Assembly (NCBI GenBank): GCA_900708905.1
Contig: CAADRB010000018.1
Location: forward strand, 1,435,668 to 1,499,667
Source of the DNA: Hymenolepis diminuta
Lineage: Eukaryota; Platyhelminthes; Cestoda; Cyclophyllidea; Hymenolepididae
Length of the DNA stretch: 64,000 nucleotides
Direction: 5' to 3'
The notes under the pieces were generated by a model. It saw only the letters and a list, made by a program, of their open reading frames with translations. It searched no databases and was not told where the DNA came from. Of the stretch, positions 1 through 10,660 are shown piece after piece. The translations under genes were made by a program, and so were the position numbers. Within the stretch, counting starts at the first letter, position 1. Each line of letters begins with the position of its first letter.

Positions 1-3000
1 TGTTTTCCGATCTGGAGCTTAATTCAAGTCGCCTAGGTGGTTTATAATTAATTACTTGTTGGATGATGCTATTTTGCTTTTGATATCAGTGAATAATTTT
101 TACAATCACGTGCAACCAGTTAAATCAACAAAAGGTACATTTTTTATCGAATAACATACAGTTATTTTCTAATTATGTCATCAAAGAGAGGAAAGGGAAT
201 GCGGTGGATTATTCGATATACCAGTTTCCCCAACTCGTTTACTTATCATTCAGCAAAATTAACCAATTATATCATTATGTTTTTATTCAAAATCGAGATA
301 ATTATCTCAGCATTTTTTAAAAGTTATTACCAAATATTAAAAACTTCTGCCTACAATTACCAAGGATTAGGTCAGGTTTAGATCAATTGTTAATAATTTG
401 GAACTTGGTCTATTTGTAAAAACTACTGTTTTCATATAATTAACTAATGATGAATTTTTTAATTAAATTTTACTTTTACCATCGCATAAGAATTTGTTTT
501 CTTGACAATCAACTTAGGTCATATAAAGACCATAATTAATTCTACAAATAATTATTAGTGGACGCCCATGTTTATCTATTCGAATTTCGTTTGCATTAAA
601 CTAATAGTAACATGTAGCTCTCCACTCCAAATTCTGCAAGTAAGAAGTCAATGAAGGGGAATACAGATCTTAGTACTATGAATTGTACTGAAGTCTTCAA
701 GTAAGGTTCCAGTTGAGGGTAATTTTATTAATATCTCAGAACAAGTAGGATGTATTGTAAGCAACTTAAGCTCATTAAGGTGGTTAAGTGACTAGTAATC
801 GATAACTTAGTTATCTGGGAAGCTACAGAAGTCTATTTAAGATATGACCTTTCTAACTTCTTCCAATCCTCATCACACGACAAAATAGAAAGATATAAAA
901 CATTGGTTAAATAGCTGTATTGATGGCAAATAAAAGGGTTAGAGAGGTAAAGAGGTGGCGACTGTGTTTGCTAGAGAGGAATATATCGGTACTGGAGTGA
1001 TTTTACATGGCTGATGATAAAACGTGAAATCTGAGAATAAAGAATAAACGAGTAGAGACTGAGACATGTCGGTAGTGATGCTCTCAGTACAATGAAGGAA
1101 AACAGGACATACGGATTTGTTGAATTAGCTGACCATGGAATCGTTCGTTTTTTTCGCAAAAAGATTGAGTTAAAGGCAAAATAACATTTTTCAGATAAAA
1201 ATTCAGTGGATTTGAGGATTGAAAGAATCAGTACAAACTTCCAATCTGCTATTCAGGATTTCTTTTTCGGAAAATTTAAATTGATTTATTTTTCATGACG
1301 ATTAGTGGACAATTCAGCGTATTTTCACGAATATCGATTTAAAATCACTTTTAATTCCACTTTCACATATTTCACAGGCCAGATCTACTTTTGATACCAA
1401 GGGAAGTTAATATCTCAAATTGCTCAATGTGAAAATATTGTTGTTCATCACTTTCACCGTTTTAGCTGAAGTTAGATGAAATTTGGATTTTTATTATTAA
1501 TATTAAAAATTTTATTACTTTTGTCCATAAATTATGACGTAGTTCTTTACGAACTCTACATAAAAACTTTTGAAAAAATATTTTGTCTTTTCATCACAAT
1601 TGTTTAGATGTGCTGACCAGCATTTTGAAACTAGGAATGGATTTATTTGGAGTTTATATTATATATATATATATATATATATGTAGTGTTAAGACTAATA
1701 TGATACTTGACGTTGATTCTTAATATTTTCCACAAAACTTTGCATGCTCATTTACAAAACCTTCTACTCTACAGATCTCAAATGTTTTGGGTAACAAATA
1801 TTGTTGAAAAATTTTTATAAACCCTTTTTACGTGTTATTTTACGACAGCCGTCAATTAATATAGCTCTGTGCGCTCGAAGCACTTGTAATTTAATCCCTC
1901 ATAGTGAATTATCGATTATTAGAGTTTTGCGTTCAGACTTTGACAGGTAAGACCACCAACAAAGAACACATCGCTGCCAATATTGTTCTGTCGGTAATTT
2001 AGTCAATTAACCCACATCTAATTCTATATAAGTACATTCATTTTTTTCTAACAGTGAACTGTCATTTAAACTACTAATCTTCTTCCTTCTTCCTCCTTGA
2101 GTCTGAGCAATTGTAGCATTATTATTGGCACCGAGAATGATAACAATTGCTGAATGTTCATTCAATCTATTATTTAATACTATATGATTAAATAACGCAT
2201 GAGAACTTTAGAGCAAGCCAATCGAGAAGCTCTAACATACAAATAAATTTCACATAAATATTTAACATATTATTCCCATGCTAATTGGCAGTAAAAAGCC
2301 GTCTGCGTAATACAATAGCCTTTACTCCATTGTTATTTCCTAATTATTCGCAAATTATCAGTTTATTACACGTAGAGATAAACGACTTCATATTAGACAA
2401 AAGGACACCGATATTTAAAAGTTGCTTTTTCCTTAGTGTTAGGAAAGGTCGTTATAATTGTTGATTATTAGCATTTTGGTTTGAGAGAACTACTGGTACA
2501 GCATTCGATACTAAGATAAAAGCTATTTAATAGTAGAGTGGGTAGGAAATTTATCTGTAAGGAATAGAAATGCAGTAATTGTTGATTATTTTCAATTAAC
2601 AGAATAAATTGATTTCATAAATGGGGAACGAAATAGCTTATGCGAATGCATTACACGTTTATAATTGTCCTGTAAAATCTATGGGCATTGTGATAATGCA
2701 TACCTATGTTTTACCGAAACTTCGCTTCGAATGTCCCATATAACAATTCGTGGCTAAGGAATTCAAATCTATGATTGGCACCCATATTTTCTTAAAAATA
2801 TATAATTATAGATGTTGAATTGTAATCTTGAGAAAATTAATCCCTTCTTTGTCTAGGAGTTATCAAGATATGTTATAATCTCCGTCCATAAAGTCTTTTA
2901 ATTATAAGTTCTTATAATGCATCCATTTGAAACACTTAAATGCAGGAATATTTCTGAATTAAATTTAAAATTTTATTAATGACTGACTATTTTTTAAGTT

Positions 3001-3484
3001 TGGGTCTATGATTTAGAGAGGCTTTTTATTGCCAGAACTGCTATCGGTCGGTATTAACTTAGCGTCATACATACTTCAGCACGGCGCACCAATTGTTTGA
3101 TTAATAGACAAGATATTTAGAGACCACTGACAATGAACTTCATCTATTAAGTTCTTGAGAAAAAAATTAACTACACGCCAGTAATTCCTTCTTTTCAAAG
3201 TTTAGTAAAAGTTGGCATACGCGGCAATATGGACAAAGTAATTGAGGTGCCTTCCTGAATTTCTCCCTCGTTAAAATACAAAAACAGAGCCGCATTTCTT
3301 GATTGACAAGAACCCAGAAAAACTGACGCAAACTCTATCCGCAGGCAAGTAAAGCTCTCCCTCAACCGTAGAGCTAATGCAGCTATAATGAAGTGTAAGC
3401 ATGAAGGTGATCGAAATTCTGGAAGAATGAAGGAATCCCTTTAATTCCACAACTTAAAAATGGATCTATCAAGGAGAAAATAAA
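1..3484. other. AT-rich stretch without recognisable gene
   Basis: Both strands carry only short ORFs with low-complexity, AT-driven composition, and none resembles a known protein. A short AT dinucleotide run lies at 1661-1682. The last 400 bases (about 3050-3450) are somewhat richer in G and C than the rest but have no sustained frame and do not resemble the LTR that follows. Confidence 0.6.
1661..1682. repeat. (AT)11 microsatellite
   Basis: Eleven uninterrupted AT dinucleotides, the longest perfect dinucleotide run noticed in the window. Confidence 0.9.
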
Positions 3485-3743
3485 TGTATGCAAATATTTA
3501 AATATACTCTTCTTGATGATATTGACACTTTATTTTATGTTTTCTTCCCTTTTATATTAAAAATAACGTTTACTTTTGAAGTTTTCTATCCGAAGTAATG
3601 AATGAACTTGTTCGTGGCTCAATTTTTTTGAGGCAACTGAATATCATTATATAAAGTCCTAATATCTTTGAATTTGTCTTCGTTTTCATCTCCACTGCTA
3701 TTTTAATAGGTACTTAAGGAGTGTTAGCTGGAATTAAATTATT
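3485..3743 (+). repeat. 5' LTR of the gypsy-type element
   Basis: This segment aligns in direct orientation with 8073-8326. Shared blocks include GAGGCAACTGAATATC (3632-3647, present again near 8216-8231), TTTGTCTTC, TCTCCACTGCTA and GTTAGYTGGAATT. It begins TGTATGC, matching GGTATGC at the other copy, so TG is the likely original LTR start. Boundaries are approximate, especially the 3' end, because both copies have drifted. Confidence 0.82.
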
Positions 3744-3904
3744 TGGAAAGATAATTTTATACAAAACTCGTTATTTTAGAAACTGCTGCAGAAAATATTG
3801 TTGAAAACAGATAAACTTGGGCAAACTTGAAAATGCAGCAAGAAAAATGTTATGAAACAGATAGGGGATAGAGAAACTAGGGTATAAAAACAACGGAAAA
3901 GCTC

Positions 3905-4780
3905 TTGACACCAAGAAGACAGGTAACAAGGTACTTGACAGTAAGTCCTAGAAAATCAGAAAATTTCATCCATAAACAGTGTTCTGACAATCTTGTTTTA
4001 CATATCAACGAGTTTCACCATGATCCAGAGGCGAATCTTACTTTAATAACCAGTTTAATAAATGCAAAGATGTGTTTAGAAAAGACCTGGCTGACATCTC
4101 TGAGTTGAAAAGTGTCAGATTCCTTTTTCGGTGATTGGAGACTGCGGAACATAGGAAGAAGCTAAAGACCTACTTTCGTCCAAAGGAACTGGATAATATG
4201 AAATTCGAAATATCCACGCTATGCAGATTTTTTGGCGAAAAATCATAAAAATTTGCAGGTACTTCAAATGCCCAACCATCAGGTGTCTTAACGTTGGCTA
4301 ATTTACTCGGATTACTAAAAATCTAATACAATCGGATTTCAAATCTATTTCAAACGTTCCCTTTAAGTGCCTTTTGTTTCTTTGTGGTCTGCTGGATCCC
4401 TGCTACTCCGATATCTGTATAAGAATTCTTAATGAGGTTGAAAAAATCATGCTATCACCTTGGATGATGAATAGCAAAGAATGAACACCGTCCTGGATGA
4501 CACAGTTATGACACACCGGTGAGCATGGTTGTTCTAGAAGAATTACACAACCGTCCAGAAGGAAAAACAGACAGAAAAATATTTCAAGCAAGCAACCTCC
4601 ATCGCCGTGTTATGTAGAAAAAATGTGCTATTGTCAAGACTGTCACTACAGAAATCACATAATGTCTGTGGAAAGAATGGACATGAGAAAACGAAATGCC
4701 GGAACAATAAGTGGGTCATTTAAAAAAAGATCTTTCATCTCTCTTAATATCGCTAGTTCAACCTGTGAAAACAGAAGTTT
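3905..4780 (+). pseudogene. gag remnant (capsid and zinc knuckle) of the gypsy-type element
   Basis: Translation in shifting frames resembles Ty3/gypsy Gag. A capsid-like part runs from about 3950 to 4560 and includes a 'FKCLLFLCGL'-type segment near 4350-4400, which matches the conserved capsid region of invertebrate gypsy Gag proteins. It is followed near 4623-4710 by a Cys/His-containing stretch (CYCQDCHYRNH) in the place of the nucleocapsid zinc knuckle, with the spacing damaged. Intact Gag would coat the RNA genome in a cytoplasmic particle. Here at least two frameshifts and several stops prevent that. The open stretches 3905-4108 and 4623-4868 are pieces of this gene and not separate genes. 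Assignment rests on position before the protease and on residue patterns. Confidence 0.75.
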
Positions 4781-4799
4781 TAACAGGCGACAGTATGTA

Positions 4800-7700
4800 A
4801 CCTTAATGATTAATGATAAAAAGCTCATGTCACAATTGGTTAGTGTCTCTGACATCACTCTGATCTAAAAAAAAATATGGGGAACCTTAAACTGTCTGGT
4901 GCCGAAACCGGCAAACCATTTAGTCCGAAATGCTTCTAGTGACACCTTGAAATTCGAAGGTGCTATAACATAATCAACTAAGAGTTCTAGTGGTAATCTC
5001 GCAGAGCCAACAATCTAGAAAACTCGGTAATATAGCAACTTAACACAGAAGCTAATAACCCACGGCAGATAAGAAGGCACGTTATAGTCAACACGAGTAT
5101 TAACGAAACTCGCTCTCAATCGGTATCGGCTTAAACAAATAAACATAATTATCAAGTGTCTTTTATTGGTGGGGAAATAAAGAAAGAAATTACATTTTTA
5201 ATCATAGAGGAAATATTGGGAGCGGGGAAAATAATCACCATTTCTTCTAACAGAAGGTGAACTTAACTGTCAAGTTTGTTATGGTAATCAGCAAATTACC
5301 GGAAAATGCTTCATAACATATCGACATAATCTGGATCTTCTGGGCCTTGATTGGCTTGATGAATTAAAGCTACTAAAGCAGATCATCCATTCCCCTGTGG
5401 AAAAATCGTCTGCGACTCAGGGGACAGAATCGGAAGTCAGCCCGAAGAAGGTCGGAAAACGTAATACAAATCATAAGAAGAATTGCAACGAACATTTATT
5501 AAACAAATATAAGAGACAAATCCGATAGTAAAACGATGGAAGATGAATAGGAATTAATTAATCACCTTTCTTCATTTTTAAAAACATTAAAATGGGGGCA
5601 AGTTCATAATTAAAATATGTAAAAATTAGCCTTCCCTTCCAAGCGCACAGTTCCCCTTTTGAACCAGACAAAGCATAGAGGAAGAGTTATCACGTCTCAA
5701 AGGAATTGGTACCCTACAACCGGTATCCTACTCTAAACGACCGGCGCCAATTGTGGTCGTACGAGAACAAAACGCCAACTTCGTTTATGCATCGATTTTT
5801 TTCACCGGTTTGAATACAGCTCTTGAAGATAATTACCATCCACTTCCTGTTGCAGAAGATATATTCGTAACGATGGCACACGATTTGTAAAGTTGGATTT
5901 TTCAGAGGTCGAACGAGAATGTTGTGAATATCTGACTGTTAACAGACACCAGTGTCTATGTCAATTTACTAGACTTCCGTTCAGATTAAAAACAGCCCTT
6001 GCTATCTTCCATAAGAAAATTGACAATATGATTAGTGGACTAAAGGGCGCAGGTGCGTAGCTGAACGAAGGGAGAAAGAACTCAGAGTGAATTGAATGTC
6101 TGCTTGAATACACAACCATAATGGTTCATATTTGAGATAAGAGTAGTGTGAGTTCTTCTTGCTTTATTTTTGGCTCAAAATGTCACCATCCTGATCTTGG
6201 ACGAATTCCAGGTATCGTAAACATGCTATCTCCAACCGATGTTCAAACTCTGCGTTCAATCCTGGGACTAATTAGTTATTAAAGCAGTCTTCTATCACAC
6301 TTTTATCAAATTCATTGACTATTCAATCGCCTCCTTCAGAAAACGCTATTTGAACCTGGTCCGCTGACTTTCAAAAAGGAGCTGAAATCCATGCTGCAAT
6401 CATATACGCTTCCGATGCATTATAATCCAGAATTGCCGATAGTTATTGCAGCAGATAGTTCAATAGTTCAGTAATCTTATATATTTTTCCGGATTGCTCA
6501 GAAAGGGTTGTAACTCATGCATCCTGTTTGGTAGCATCAGCGGAAAGGAACAATGGAAAATGGTGAAGAAGAAGAAATTCCATGTGAATGTGGTGAAGAA
6601 ATTCCATAAATTTATGTGCAGTTGTCATTTTTCAATTCTGACAGAACACTAAGCTTTGTTATCAATTTTTAGATCCAAGAAAGACATTTCACCATATTTA
6701 CAAATACTCGTCGGTGCTTGGTAATAATTTGGACAGAATAGGACTCCAAAATCAAATATCGGAAGACCACTATGTTCAGACAAGCTGACGGATTATCACG
6801 GTTAATTGCGAATCAACAAACATTGCCAGCATATCACTGAAAATGAAAGATCCCTGTCATTGAAGCGGAAATAAAGAATGTTTCAGCGGGAGACCCAGTC
6901 ATAAGAAAAGCCATCTTCATCCTTAAAAGGGGACCAGTTGCATCCGTTCTACCGTCGTAAAGTATTATCTATTGTCGATTCCTGTTTGATTCTTGTAATA
7001 ACGGCTGCACTCAATCAAAGATTTTTCGAAGATCTTACTCTAATCATCCCGGAAAAATTTAATGAAAATTTTAGCAACAGAATAAACATACTGGCTGGGA
7101 ATGGATAAAGCAATAGAACTGCTTGTCAAAGACCGTCTCAAACATCAAAATGCTGCTAGAAGTCTTCCAAATGAAGAACCAGTGCCTTAGTCTCCAACGA
7201 GTGCCTGTTAATTTTGGTGGTCCTATCAGTGGTGTTGTCTAATTAGCATTGGTGGACTCACATTCCAAGTTGCGGGAAGTAATATAAATGACCTCAAGAA
7301 ATATCGCAACAATCATCAGCCTCTTTGACTGAATCTTCACGCTGCTTGGTTTCCAGGAAATTATGATGTTAGACGATGAAGACAGGTCTGTTTGTTGCAG
7401 TTCAAAGAAAACTGGAGACTAGGAACAATTAATCACATCGTACGCCTCCACATTAGCTACAATCAAACGGCCAGGCGAAGCGATTGGCCGACATGTTCAA
7501 ACAAGCAATGTTGAAAGCAAAAGTGGGGGGCAGTGATGAAGTCATTCGTGAGTTCTTACTGACCTGTTTGGCGAATGCACATTCGAAGATAGGTGGTAAA
7601 ATCATCTGCAGAATTACTAATGGGAAGAACTGCTCGAACTGGCAAAGAACAAGACAAATGAACTAGAGAAAAACAATAAAAGAGGTGCGTTCGCAGTCAA

Positions 7701-7855
7701 TAATCTAGCGTTTGCTCGTGATTTCCGAATGAATCACTCCTAGGTACCTGAAACTACGGTCTAGATATGGGAAAAACGCCACTTATGAAATCTTGGTAAA
7801 TGGTGATATTTGGATTGGGCATAGAAATCAATTGAGGCCCGTATTTCTATAACTA
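4800..7855 (+). pseudogene. pol remnant: protease, RT, RNase H, integrase
   Basis: All four Pol domains of a Ty3/gypsy element can be followed in order. Protease: the active-site motif, normally LDTGSDITLI-like, reads LVSVSDITLI near 4835-4866, so the catalytic Asp is lost; its later LLGLDWLDEL block is at about 5325-5365. Reverse transcriptase: about 5690-6400, with KLDFSE near 5890, EYLTVN, and RLPF. The YLDD box near 6055-6070 reads stop-LNE, so both catalytic Asp are changed. RNase H: about 6400-6850, with LPIVIAAD and a degraded THAS block. Integrase: about 7050-7660, with VNFGGPISG replacing the usual DFAGP (catalytic Asp to Asn) and a QSNGQAKR-type segment near 7465. A GHRNQLRP-like end lies near 7817-7845. 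The ORF at 7484-7666 is integrase C-terminal sequence. No domain is functional. Confidence 0.9.
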
Positions 7856-8072
7856 AATCAACGCCAAAATCGATCCCAATTTACTTTTTTTTGGACTCTT
7901 TCCAACTTCCAGCACGTTAATTTGATAAAACCTCAGAAAGAGCTAAAGAGCAACAAACGCGCTGCTTAAAAAGGACTCATTAATAGCCCAGTGAATTTTA
8001 GATGAGTCGGAAGTTGAAGTCATACTGGGGAAGGAGCAGCTTAAAAAGAGGGAGGTTTCAAAGGGAAATGAA

Positions 8073-8326
8073 GGTATGCGAATTATTAAATATTCATTTT
8101 TTAGTGATGATAACATATTACTTTGTGTTTATTTCCTTATATATCAAAAGTAACGTTTTATTATGGAATTTTTATTCGAACTAATGAATAACCTTGTATA
8201 GTGTATACTTTCTCTGAGGCAACTGAATATCGTTTTGCAAGGTTTTAACATTTATAATTTTGTCTTCTCCTTTCCTCTCCACTGCTACGTTAGTGGATAT
8301 TTGAGGTTTGTTAGTTGGAATTGTAT
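8073..8326 (+). repeat. 3' LTR of the gypsy-type element
   Basis: Direct-repeat partner of 3485-3743 as described there. It follows the end of integrase and a purine-rich tract, as expected for a 3' LTR. The ORF at 8002-8184 runs across its start and is not a gene. Confidence 0.82.
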
Positions 8327-9683
8327 TATAATTTCAAAACCACAATGAAAAGAGCTTTCAGAGAATATAACATCGAATTATGCCGATATGGTATATTTAT
8401 TTGCGCCGTTTGGTATTTAAATTTCTCAGAGGTATCATACTACATTAGGAAATTCTTGAACTATCTTATACCGCCGAACAGAATTTAGTAGTGAAGCAAG
8501 CACTATGTGCTCAATCCCAAGAATCTTGATTTCTCACAAGCCAATCCGCTTTTATAGATTGGCAACAGATGATATTTATAAATCAAATGTTGCAAATGAG
8601 ACCAGGTTAGCCGTTGATATACTGAGGTGTATATTGCAAAAACTGTCAAACTCGGATAGATGTGTGCTAGTAAAATGGTATTATTACTATTTTCGAAATT
8701 ATGAAATAATTAAAATATCCTGTAAAGTTATTGCAACCTTAAAATCTAGGTAGGCATTTCCATCTTATGGTAATATGTGCATTTTTAAATAAGCGTATTT
8801 GAAGACGCTCCTCATCGAATAGCCATAGTTTTATACTTTTAGGTGTTTATATAATCACAATTAATACACGAATGACTTAAATAGTTGGCTAAGAATCCAT
8901 TCTCTACCTATCAATTACCATAATAGACAGATGCAACATGGTGGACGTAACCGAATTCCTGATTGCAAGGTCAGATTCCGTACATTAAACTGAAATTGCA
9001 GAAAACCTTACCAGATGATTCATTTTATTCTAATTTGCTGGATATTTTCTTGTATTAAGACCTTAACAGTCCAGATGACTTTCTAAATGTTTGGATGACT
9101 CCCTGAATTAAAGTTCGTCACCATTTTTTATGGCAAGATTAGTACTAGCGTACTTAAGTACTTTCTAAAGAGGATAAGACATTTAGAAAAGTGTTGATTT
9201 CAGTTACGGGTGGATGCATCAAGTAAATTTAATGCCCTAACAAATTGGAAATACTAATTTATAAAATTTTCAAAATTTTAAAATAAATAGTGATCTAACG
9301 TGTAAAAGTGCTATAATAATTTTTCATAAAAGGTATGACAACCTGCAAAATATTGTCAGCAATTAATGACTTTGTCATTTCCTCAGTTTATTTTTTAAAG
9401 CTTCTAAAATTGAAGTAGTGAAAATATAGCGTAAAATCGAATTGAAATAGGATATTCCAGAAATAGATAAAAACGTTAATCGGGGGAGCAAATAATTATA
9501 TCTGTCTAAAAGTGGTAATAAGAATACAAGGTGCTCAAAATTACAAGTTTTGTTTGCATTGTAAAGAACTCAGGGCAAGAATATTTAAGAAATATGTACG
9601 AATACTGGATGATTCAATACTCAAATTATCAGTTTTGAGATCCAAAATGTGTTGAAATCACAAATATAAAATTATTAGCATTA
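8327..9683. other. AT-rich stretch without recognisable gene
   Basis: Only short ORFs are present. One at 8505-8753 has no recognisable motif. Nothing else is supported. Confidence 0.5.
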
Positions 9684-10660
9684 TTATCCGCGTTCGTATT
9701 TCAGAAATTTAACGAATTCAAATGATAAGATTGGTTAATGAGAGGGTAAATAATAAAGTATGCGAAGCTATCAAAGAGGATCAGAAATTAAGGGTAAGGA
9801 AGAGGATTCATATGGTTTGCCAAAATCATATTAAAAATGCTTGCCTTTTGTATGCAATAAACACGAAGACAACGAAAAGAATAAACCGTATCGCATGAGC
9901 ATGATTAGGTGGTTCATGCTCTGAAGAATTTTTTGAAGGGCACATGTTAGCGACAAGTATTTTCTGAATTTTCTTTATTAAAAATGAGCTGTTCGTCGGT
10001 TCTTGTATTCCATTAAATATACAAGCACCATTTTCATTTAACGTTTTCAGCATTTTCATTCTTATTTAGCTGAATTCTGTAACGGAGAAGGATTATAATC
10101 ATATAAATAATGGCAATTGTTACGATCGTGATAGGATTTGTCGATAGATTTGTGAAGAAGATGTCTTCACTTATCTTCTTCGGCCGGTCAGATTCGTTGG
10201 TAGTCTCGTCAAATATGCTAAAAATTTTGAGGAAAAGAACCGGTAGTTTAACAACGCAAAAGATGGACTCACCAATAACATATGAGACAAAAAAACCCAA
10301 AATACGAGTTGATGCTTGCGACTGAAGGTGGATGTCGGTACTTTTGTACCTGTAGGTCTAGAAATTGCTTCCCACAGACCGAGCATAATTGGGATCACCA
10401 TCCAGCTTCTCGAACACAAAGCAGAATTCGCAGAGGTGAGCAGAAGTTTCCATTTAAAATGGATAAAGTGATAAGTGTACAAAAATACAGATAAATTAAG
10501 CCAAATTTCAATTAAAGTTGGCGCTATCAGACTGATTCTCATTGATTTTAACCGATGCAGTTAGAGACGATTCAAAATGATCCTGATCAGTATCCGAAAA
10601 ATTATAGCTAATGCTGCAAGAATGAGCAAAGTAGTAAAGGATCTATAACAATTTTTATAT
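9684..10660 (-). pseudogene. Class A GPCR pseudogene, paralogue of the receptor at 54850-56094
   Basis: Reading the - strand with frame changes gives a whole receptor fold that aligns with the intact GPCR of this window. TM1 (ILAALAII versus ILAAFAVV) starts at about 10638. An in-frame stop at 10561-10563 lies in the first loop. TM2 opens SMRISL versus SMRQSL, and TM3 and its end share CSR-W-V and I-RP. Reading then shifts frame somewhere in 10230-10300. TM5 is the best block (PITIVTIAIIYMIIILLRYR versus PITVVTIATLFMIIALLRHR). Reading shifts back to the first frame near 10034-10059 for TM6 (IRFILFVVFVFI). TM7 and helix 8 remnants continue in another frame to about 9684, with adjacent stops at 9768-9773. 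The ECL2 cysteine and the TM3 arginine are lost. No start codon is visible. Splicing instead of frameshifts is possible, but the stops in TM7 argue for a pseudogene. Confidence 0.85.

Larger units (their letters stand above)
3485..8326 (+). mobile_element. Degraded Ty3/gypsy-type LTR retrotransposon
   Basis: An old, full-layout LTR retrotransposon on the + strand. Two similar direct repeats (about 3485-3743 and 8073-8326) flank an internal region whose translation gives, in the usual order, gag capsid and zinc-knuckle remnants, aspartic protease, reverse transcriptase, RNase H and integrase. RNase H lying before integrase identifies the Ty3/gypsy order rather than Ty1/copia. Every domain needs several frame changes and contains stops, and the two LTRs have diverged visibly (roughly two-thirds identity by eye), so the insertion is ancient and inactive. 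A purine-rich tract before the 3' LTR (about 8044-8072) fits a polypurine tract. I could not identify a clear primer-binding site or target duplication. Confidence 0.92.

Noticed and set aside
10110..10494. + strand ORFs at 10110-10325 and 10282-10494
   Set aside because: They are antisense to the GPCR pseudogene, whose homology lies on the - strand.
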